Below, in pieces: positions 1 through 5,687 of a stretch of 5,687 nt of DNA. The first letter of the stretch is position 1. Every line of letters starts with the position of its first letter. The notes under the pieces were generated by a model. The model saw nothing but the letters and a program-made list of their open reading frames with translations, did not search any database and was not told where the DNA came from. The stretch is taken from assembly GCA_023453655.1 (NCBI GenBank), contig JAEXTE010000170.1:1-5687 (forward strand), in the 5' to 3' direction. A program made the translations under genes and the position numbers. Source of the stretch: Pseudomonadota bacterium (GTDB lineage: Bacteria > Pseudomonadota > Gammaproteobacteria > Xanthomonadales > Xanthomonadaceae).

Positions 1-2
1 GG

Positions 3-494
3 TCACTCCACCGGCGCCAGATCCACCCGCGCGGCCACTTGCCGCAGCGTGGCCACGCCGTGCCCACCCTCGGCCAGGTACTGCAGCCATTTGCCCAGGA
101 AGGTGTTCATCCGCATGCGGTGGTCGAGCACTTCGGCTGCCGGCGGGTACATCCCGATCACGTCCTGCCAGCGCCGGCCCACGTAACAGTGGGTCGCCTC
201 TGCCTGGCGCGCGTCGCGGTAGAGGCGCAGGAAGGCCGAGGGGTCGGGTTCGCCGGTCAGCGGGTCGCGCACCGTGTAGGTCAGGCGGAGCTCGCTGGTG
301 TAGGCGTGTTGCTCCAGCACGTCCAATCGCACGTCCAGGCCGTTGCCCACGCTGGACACATAGCGGCCCGGCGCCAGGTCGCCCGGTTCGAACAGCCGGG
401 TGATGCGCTGGTAGTTCTCGGCATACAGCCCCATCAGCCAGCCGAACCGACCGAGCTTGGGAATCTGTGCGCTGCGCTTGGCGACCTGGTGCAT
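3..494 (-). CDS. DUF1249 (YqiB-like) family protein
   Basis: The 163-residue product matches the DUF1249/YqiB pattern as I remember it from E. coli. It has an N-terminal segment resembling LxxxCExNxxxLxRLL (here GLYAENYQRITRLF, residues 22-35). A beta-rich middle follows, with LRLYRDARQAEA at 89-100. The C-terminal signature is MNTFLGKWLQYLAEGG (129-144), corresponding to the INQFLADWLRYCL stretch of YqiB. No signal peptide or membrane helix is visible, so a small soluble cytoplasmic protein is expected; its biochemical role is unknown. The ATG at 492-494 is preceded by AGGA (complement of 502-505) at 7-nt spacing, which supports this start. The stop is the TGA complementary to 3-5. In E. coli the homologue sits just upstream of cpdA (cAMP phosphodiesterase), so cpdA may lie beyond the left edge; that is inference. 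ppsR lies 135 bp upstream on the same strand, unlike the nudF-yqiB order of E. coli. Confidence 0.87.
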   Translation of the reverse strand: MHQVAKRSAQIPKLGRFGWLMGLYAENYQRITRLFEPGDLAPGRYVSSVGNGLDVRLDVLEQHAYTSELRLTYTVRDPLTGEPDPSAFLRLYRDARQAEATHCYVGRRWQDVIGMYPPAAEVLDHRMRMNTFLGKWLQYLAEGGHGVATLRQVAARVDLAPVE

Positions 495-526
495 GGCTCG
501 ATCCTACACGCTGGTGCCGAGCGCGG

Positions 527-547
527 GCAGGATTGAATAAACCCTGC
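527..547. promoter_or_regulatory. 21-bp imperfect dyad upstream of the DUF1249 gene
   Basis: The arms GCAGG (527-531) and CCTGC (543-547) are perfect inverted repeats, and inner TT (533-534) pairs with AA (540-541). Overall 8 of 10 symmetric positions match around the central base 537. The element lies 33 bp before the ATG at 494 and overlaps the candidate -10 region, the expected place for a repressor operator. It has no T-run on either side, so a terminator reading is weak. The operator role is inferred from symmetry and position only. Confidence 0.35.
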
Positions 548-563
548 AAAGCCCCTACGTTAA
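536..563 (-). promoter_or_regulatory. Candidate sigma-70-type promoter for the DUF1249 gene
   Basis: In an otherwise GC-rich gap the minus strand reads TTAACG (complement of 558-563), then 16 nt, then TTTATT (complement of 536-541). TTATTC or TATTCA, one or two bases on, are alternative -10 readings. The local AT-rich pocket and the position 42-69 bp before the ATG favour a promoter. The hexamers are poor matches to consensus, so the element is tentative and co-transcription with ppsR remains possible. Confidence 0.3.
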
Positions 564-629
564 GAAAGTCGCCGGCGGCCATCAGGCGCAACTCCCGCCC
601 TCACGCGACGCGCACGCGCCCTCCCCCGT

Positions 630-1451
630 TCAGTACATGACCCGCTGCAGGCCCAGGGTCGACATGACCTTGCTCGAGATTTCCTCGATCGATACGTGGG
701 TGGTGCTGAGCACCGGGATCCGCTCGGCACGGAAGAGCTTCTCGGCCGCCGCCACCTCGCGCTTGCAGGTCTCGAGCTTTGCGTAGGACGAATCCGGGCG
801 CCGCTCCTGGCGGATCTGCTGCAGGCGGACCGGGTCGATCGTCAGTCCGAACAGCTTGGACCGGTGCGCGCGCAGCCGCGGCGGCAGGCGATCGTGTTCG
901 AGATCCTCGTCCGTGAGCGGATAGTTGGCGGCGGCCACGCCGTGGTGGAGCGCGAGGTAGATGCAGGTCGGCGTCTTGCCGGCCCGCGAGACCGCCACCA
1001 GGATCACGTCGGCCTGGTCGTAGTTGATCGACATGCCGTCGTCGTGCGCCAGCGCGAAGTTCATCGCGTTGATGCGGCGGTGGTAGGTTTCGAAGTCGAC
1101 CATGCCATGCGCCTGCCCGACCTTGGCCTGCCGCTGCTCGCCCAGCTCGGCTTCCAGCGGTGCGATGAAGGGCTCGAACACGTCCAGCATCAGCGCGCCG
1201 CTGTGCCCCAGCGCTGCCGTGATCTCGGGATTGACCGAGGAGTTGACCACGATCGGCCGTACCCCCCGCGCCTCCCCTTCCGCGCGGATGCGTTCGGCCA
1301 CTTCGAAGGCCCGCTCGACACTGTCCACGAAGGGAATACGGCTGGTGTGGAACCGTTGCCCGCCGAACTGGGTCAGCAGGCTGTGGCCGACGGTTTCGGC
1401 GGTAATGCCGGTGCCATCGGAAACATAGAACACGGGTCTGGTCGTTGACAA
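630..1451 (-). CDS. ppsR: PEP synthase regulatory protein PpsR (bifunctional kinase/pyrophosphorylase, DUF299)
   Basis: The 273-residue protein is near the usual family length (about 270-280). It begins with the family hallmark [20 protein letters not shown] (7-26). A conserved central block [20 protein letters not shown] (115-134) comes next, then the P-loop [10 protein letters not shown] (153-162, Lys159), and [11 protein letters not shown] (200-210). The C-terminus carries [14 protein letters not shown] (249-262). In this family the protein inactivates PEP synthase by ADP-dependent phosphorylation of a Thr near the catalytic His and reactivates it by Pi-dependent phosphorolysis yielding pyrophosphate. 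It is cytosolic. The start is TTG (complement of 1449-1451), supported by AAGGAG (complement of 1458-1463) six nt upstream and by the N-terminal motif lying at the usual distance. Residue 153 is Ala where E. coli has Gly; I recall Ala in Xanthomonas homologues too, so it is probably lineage-typical. The gene is divergent from its target ppsA, 118 bp away. Confidence 0.96.
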   Translation of the reverse strand: MSTTRPVFYVSDGTGITAETVGHSLLTQFGGQRFHTSRIPFVDSVERAFEVAERIRAEGEARGVRPIVVNSSVNPEITAALGHSGALMLDVFEPFIAPLEAELGEQRQAKVGQAHGMVDFETYHRRINAMNFALAHDDGMSINYDQADVILVAVSRAGKTPTCIYLALHHGVAAANYPLTDEDLEHDRLPPRLRAHRSKLFGLTIDPVRLQQIRQERRPDSSYAKLETCKREVAAAEKLFRAERIPVLSTTHVSIEEISSKVMSTLGLQRVMY

Positions 1452-1457
1452 CGCTGT

Positions 1458-1463
1458 CTCCTT
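1458..1463 (-). promoter_or_regulatory. Ribosome binding site deciding the TTG start of ppsR
   Basis: AAGGAG on the minus strand lies 6 nt before the TTG start. It is a near-perfect Shine-Dalgarno sequence and, together with the conserved N-terminus, fixes TTG as initiator. Confidence 0.75.
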
Positions 1464-1497
1464 GCCTACGGGCGCCTGCCGTGGCCTGCATGGGGGC

Positions 1498-1504
1498 TAA
1501 AATA
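1498..1504. promoter_or_regulatory. Overlapping divergent -10-like elements for ppsA and ppsR
   Basis: The plus strand reads TAAAAT at 1498-1503, a 5/6 match to the sigma-70 -10 hexamer. The minus strand reads TATTTT across 1499-1504. Both sit in the only AT-rich patch in the middle of the 118-bp divergent gap. A plus-strand transcript would start near 1510, giving a leader of about 60 nt to the ppsA TTG. A minus-strand one would start near 1492, about 40 nt before the ppsR start. Neither has a good -35 at 16-18 bp (the plus side offers CCTGCC at 1475-1480), so an activator or an alternative sigma factor could be involved. Confidence 0.4.
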
Positions 1505-1514
1505 ACGTCCTTTT

Positions 1515-1547
1515 CGACCGGGCGCCGCCCGGTTGTTTTCGTCTTTC
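1515..1547 (+). terminator. Terminator-like hairpin in the ppsA leader (possible attenuator or 5' mRNA stabiliser)
   Basis: ACCGGGC (1517-1523) pairs perfectly with GCCCGGT (1527-1533) around a GCC loop. The stem extends by one G-U and one C-G pair to 1515/1535, giving 9 bp. It is followed by TTTT (1536-1539) and a T-rich stretch to 1546. This is the form of an intrinsic terminator on the plus strand only; the reverse strand has no T tail. It lies between the candidate -10 of ppsA and its ribosome binding site. If transcription starts near 1510 the hairpin would form at the very 5' end, so a stabilising 5' stem-loop is an alternative to attenuation. Confidence 0.5.
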
Positions 1548-1557
1548 GCCACGTTTC

Positions 1558-1562
1558 GGGAG
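1558..1562 (+). promoter_or_regulatory. Ribosome binding site deciding the TTG start of ppsA
   Basis: GGGAG ends 7 nt before the TTG at 1570-1572. No ATG or GTG start fits the family N-terminus better, so this site supports the TTG start. Confidence 0.65.
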
Positions 1563-1569
1563 TTCCGCC

Positions 1570-3975
<2,406 letters not shown>

Positions 3976-3985
3976 GCCACCTCAC

Positions 3986-4017
3986 GGCGGCTCGCGGCAG
4001 GCATGCCGCGGGCCGTC
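3986..4017. terminator. Long GC hairpin between convergent ppsA and the EcsC-family gene
   Basis: Bases 3986-3999 and 4004-4017 form a 14-bp stem (two G-U wobbles, otherwise Watson-Crick) closed by a GGCA loop. It starts 11 nt after the ppsA stop. No T-run follows on either strand, so it is not a canonical intrinsic terminator. It could still block 3' exonucleases or cause pausing for both converging transcripts. The 84-bp gap between the genes holds nothing else I recognise. Confidence 0.45.
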
Positions 4018-4050
4018 TGTCGATCCGTCGGGTTGCCCCGCGCGACCCGG

Positions 4051-4075
4051 GCGTCCGGCCTAACCGCGTCCGGCC
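4051..4075. repeat. Short direct repeat GCGTCCGGCC, two copies
   Basis: GCGTCCGGCC occurs at 4051-4060 and 4066-4075, separated by 5 bp. The copies straddle the stop codon (complement of 4060-4062) of the EcsC-family gene. It may be local slippage duplication in the GC-rich 3' end; no function is evident. Confidence 0.4.
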
Positions 4076-4956
4076 CGCTCCCTGGACGGGCTTGGGGGCA
4101 CTGCCCTCCCCTCGCGCGCCAGCCGGTCGTAGGCTTCGCGCACCGCATCCTCGCCGTAGCGACGCTCCAGTCGCCGCACGATGAAGTGGCCGCGCGCCAT
4201 GTCCTGGTAGTAGTCGGTGAACATGGTATTGAGCGCGGCTCCGGTGGCGGCGCCGACGATCGGCACCGCCTGTGCGGCGAACTTCTCGGTCACCACCACG
4301 CCGAAGCGCGTGGCCACCTTCTCGACCAGCTTGGCCAGCCACTTGCCGGCCTCCTTCGAGCCGATGCCGCCGGTCAGGCCCTGCCCCGCCAGGCTGCGGC
4401 CGGCCAGTTCGGCCGACAGGTGCCGCATGACGTCGGCCGTGAACCCGCGGGCGAGGTAGTAGCCGGTTTCGCTGGCGTCGTCCTTGCCCGACTTGCCGCC
4501 CAGCGCGAACACCTCCAGGCAGGCCTGCTGCGTGCCCGGCTCGGAAAGATCGAAGCCTTCGCTGCGCGCGACGTCGGCGACCGCCCGCATCATGATCGTG
4601 GTCGACACCGGCAGTTCGACGAACAGCGCGGCGAAGCCGAACGCGCCGCCCACCGCGCCGGTCGTGGCCGCGGCCAGCTTGTGCCAGCGGGTCGAAGCGC
4701 CGCGGCCCGGAGCGTTGTCCATGCTCCACAACGCGACCTGCGCCGAACGGTACAGGGCCGCTTCGACCGCGCCGTGGATGCGGCCGGACACCGAGTCCGG
4801 CAGCGCGCGCACCGCGAACTCAAGCGGCGTGCCCACCAGGCTGGCCATGCGCGCGGTGATGGTGGGCGCTTCCAGCAGGGCGACGGCGCGTCGCAGCTCG
4901 GCGCCATCCAGGGTCGCGTGGGACAGGCCTTCGGCCGGTTCGATCATCTGTGCCAT
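4060..4956 (-). CDS. EcsC family protein
   Basis: The 298-residue product shows the EcsC-family core (named after B. subtilis EcsC). A Gly/Ala-rich hydrophobic segment (about 95-113) leads into FVELPVSTTIMMRAVADVAR (112-131). Next come SEGFDLSEPGTQQACLEVFALGG (132-154, read here in outline) and a second Ala/Gly hydrophobic stretch, AVPIVGAATGAALNTMF (230-246), followed by TDYYQDMARGHFIVRRLE. The two hydrophobic stretches suggest membrane association, but there is no clear signal peptide. The biochemical function of the family is not established. ATG at 4954-4956 is the first possible start, because an in-frame TAG lies 9 nt upstream; no strong Shine-Dalgarno is present, and Met4 is an alternative. 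The basic, Pro-rich tail (283-298) looks unstructured and may be a recent extension. The gene lies 55 bp downstream of orn on the same strand, so translation could depend on an orn transcript. Confidence 0.88.
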   Translation of the reverse strand: MAQMIEPAEGLSHATLDGAELRRAVALLEAPTITARMASLVGTPLEFAVRALPDSVSGRIHGAVEAALYRSAQVALWSMDNAPGRGASTRWHKLAAATTGAVGGAFGFAALFVELPVSTTIMMRAVADVARSEGFDLSEPGTQQACLEVFALGGKSGKDDASETGYYLARGFTADVMRHLSAELAGRSLAGQGLTGGIGSKEAGKWLAKLVEKVATRFGVVVTEKFAAQAVPIVGAATGAALNTMFTDYYQDMARGHFIVRRLERRYGEDAVREAYDRLAREGRAVPPSPSRERAGRG

Positions 4957-4981
4957 GCCGCGATGCTAGCGCCCCGGACGG

Positions 4982-5008
4982 GCGTGCCGCAGCCCCGGCA
5001 CGGCACGC
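4982..5008. other. Intercistronic hairpin between orn and the EcsC-family gene
   Basis: GCGTGCCG (4982-4989) and CGGCACGC (5001-5008) form a perfect 8-bp stem around an 11-nt loop. On the minus-strand transcript it begins 3 nt after the orn stop codon. No T-run follows, so it is not a standard terminator. It may protect the orn 3' end or reduce read-through into the downstream gene. Confidence 0.45.
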
Positions 5009-5011
5009 GGT

Positions 5012-5593
5012 TCAGCCGGCCGCGGGCAGCCCCGACAACGACCCCATGTGCCGACGGTAGTGGCGCAGCTCCTCGATCGAATCGTGCACGTCGCTCAGCG
5101 CGGTGTGCGCCGCGGCCTTGCGCACGCCCGACAGCACCTGCGGCGCCCAGCGCCGCGCGAGTTCCTTGATCGTGCTGACGTCGAGGTTGCGATAGTGGAA
5201 GAAGCGCTCCAGCGCCGGCATCTGCCGGTGCAGGAAGCGACGGTCCTGGCAGATCGAATTGCCGCACATCGGCGACTGGCGCGGACCCAGCCACTGCTGC
5301 AGGAACTCGAGCGTGCGCTGTTCGGCCTCGTCCATCGCCACGCCCTCCTCCAGCACCCGCCGCCACAGCCCGGACTTGCCGTGCTGGTTGCGGTTCCATT
5401 CGTCCATCGCCTCGAGCGTGGCCAGCGGATGCGCGATCGCCAGCGATGGCCCCTCCGCCAGCACCTCGAGCGAGGCGTCGGTGACGACCGTGGCGATCTC
5501 CAGGATCGAGTCGCGATCGGTATCCAGTCCGGTCATCTCCAGGTCGATCCAGACCAGGCGGCCGTTGCCCTGTGCGTTGTCGTGCTGTGCCAT
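5012..5593 (-). CDS. orn: Oligoribonuclease (3'-to-5' exoribonuclease, DEDDh family)
   Basis: Orn degrades 2-5-nt RNA fragments left by other RNases, and pGpG from cyclic-di-GMP hydrolysis, to mononucleotides in the cytosol. With the chosen start the protein has 193 residues; E. coli Orn has 181. All DEDDh residues are visible: Asp17 and Glu19 in [10 protein letters not shown], Asp117 in [12 protein letters not shown], and His163 and Asp168 in [14 protein letters not shown]. Each is exactly 5 positions after its E. coli counterpart (12, 14, 112, 158, 163), so there are no gaps between motifs. Other family stretches include [18 protein letters not shown] and [16 protein letters not shown]. The start is taken at ATG 5591-5593 (MAQHDNAQ...), matching the short N-terminus I recall in Xanthomonas. 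The frame stays open to ATGs at 5623 and 5665, but that extension is Gly-rich or polar, non-conserved, and overlaps a candidate -10. The Shine-Dalgarno at the chosen start is weak. The EcsC-family gene lies downstream on the same strand. Confidence 0.96.
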   Translation of the reverse strand: MAQHDNAQGNGRLVWIDLEMTGLDTDRDSILEIATVVTDASLEVLAEGPSLAIAHPLATLEAMDEWNRNQHGKSGLWRRVLEEGVAMDEAEQRTLEFLQQWLGPRQSPMCGNSICQDRRFLHRQMPALERFFHYRNLDVSTIKELARRWAPQVLSGVRKAAAHTALSDVHDSIEELRHYRRHMGSLSGLPAAG

Positions 5594-5621
5594 GCGCTCG
5601 CGGCGATTGTCGGGACGGGGC

Positions 5622-5627
5622 ATGATA
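5622..5627 (-). promoter_or_regulatory. Candidate -10 element for orn
   Basis: The minus strand reads TATCAT (complement of 5622-5627), a 5/6 match to TATAAT in very GC-rich surroundings. It would start transcription near 5615, about 22 nt before the chosen orn ATG. No -35 is recognisable at the right distance. If real, it rules out the longer Orn starts. Confidence 0.3.
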
Positions 5628-5654
5628 ACCCCGTCGCCCCCACCGCCCTCCCCG

Positions 5655-5687
5655 ATGCCATCCAACGCCCCGCTGGCCCACTACGCG
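5655..5687 (+). CDS. Possible 5' end of a divergent gene, cut by the window edge
   Basis: ATG at 5655-5657 opens 11 codons reading [11 protein letters not shown] to the window end. A second in-frame ATG at 5622-5624 would add 11 mostly Pro/Ser residues and has GGGA (5612-5615) at 6-nt spacing, while 5655 has no clear Shine-Dalgarno. Position and direction fit a gene divergent from orn, but 11 codons are too few to name it or even to be sure that it is coding. Confidence 0.35.
   Translation, partial: MPSNAPLAHYA

Noticed and set aside
1447..1458. GACA-ACGC-TGTC small dyad over the ppsR start
   Set aside because: Arms of only 4 bp are expected by chance; not enough to call an operator or start-codon hairpin.
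1445..1472. Perfect TTGACA (-35 consensus) on the plus strand at 1445-1450
   Set aside because: Those bases encode the start of ppsR on the other strand. The best -10 at 16 bp is TACGGG (1467-1472), a poor match, so a promoter here is unlikely, though it would place the antiterminator segment in the ppsA leader.
1481..1497. A possible sigma-54 promoter (TGGCC...GCATGG) before ppsA
   Set aside because: The invariant GG and GC elements are not at the required spacing and the TTGC box is absent.
4003..5169. A 388-codon plus-strand frame antisense to the EcsC-family gene and orn
   Set aside because: It lies opposite two genes with recognised motifs, its composition is shadow-like, and there is no ribosome binding site.

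Overview
This is an ordinary chromosomal housekeeping segment from a high-GC gammaproteobacterium, most likely Xanthomonadaceae/Lysobacteraceae (a Lysobacter, Luteimonas or Xanthomonas relative). That placement rests on remembered protein wording in PpsR and oligoribonuclease and on the very high GC at third codon positions. No database search was run.

Layout, left to right: (1) 3-494, minus strand, a DUF1249/YqiB-family protein, followed upstream by a 135-bp gap holding a candidate promoter and a 21-bp dyad. (2) 630-1451, minus strand, PpsR (DUF299), the bifunctional kinase/phosphorylase that controls PEP synthase. (3) 1452-1569, a short divergent control region with overlapping -10-like elements for both neighbours and a terminator-like hairpin with a T-rich tail in the ppsA leader. 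(4) 1570-3975, plus strand, PpsA, complete. (5) 3976-4059, a convergent gap with a long GC hairpin. (6) 4060-4956, minus strand, an EcsC-family protein. (7) 5012-5593, minus strand, oligoribonuclease Orn, separated from the EcsC-family gene by a 55-bp gap with a perfect 8-bp stem. (8) The right edge appears to hold the first codons of a divergent plus-strand gene.

How the genes work together: PpsA makes phosphoenolpyruvate from pyruvate and ATP for gluconeogenesis. PpsR switches PpsA off and on by phosphorylating and dephosphorylating a threonine two residues before the catalytic histidine. Both the target Thr and the catalytic His and Cys are present in this PpsA, so the divergent pair looks like a complete regulator-target module. 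Both genes start with TTG codons behind good Shine-Dalgarno sequences. Orn finishes RNA decay by degrading the shortest oligoribonucleotides, including pGpG from cyclic-di-GMP turnover. The DUF1249 and EcsC-family proteins have no assigned biochemical function.

I found no mobile element, CRISPR array, tRNA, rRNA or convincing novel multi-gene system. The points most worth checking are the hairpin in the ppsA leader, the compact overlapping promoter region, the dyad upstream of the DUF1249 gene, and the intercistronic hairpin between orn and the EcsC-family gene.
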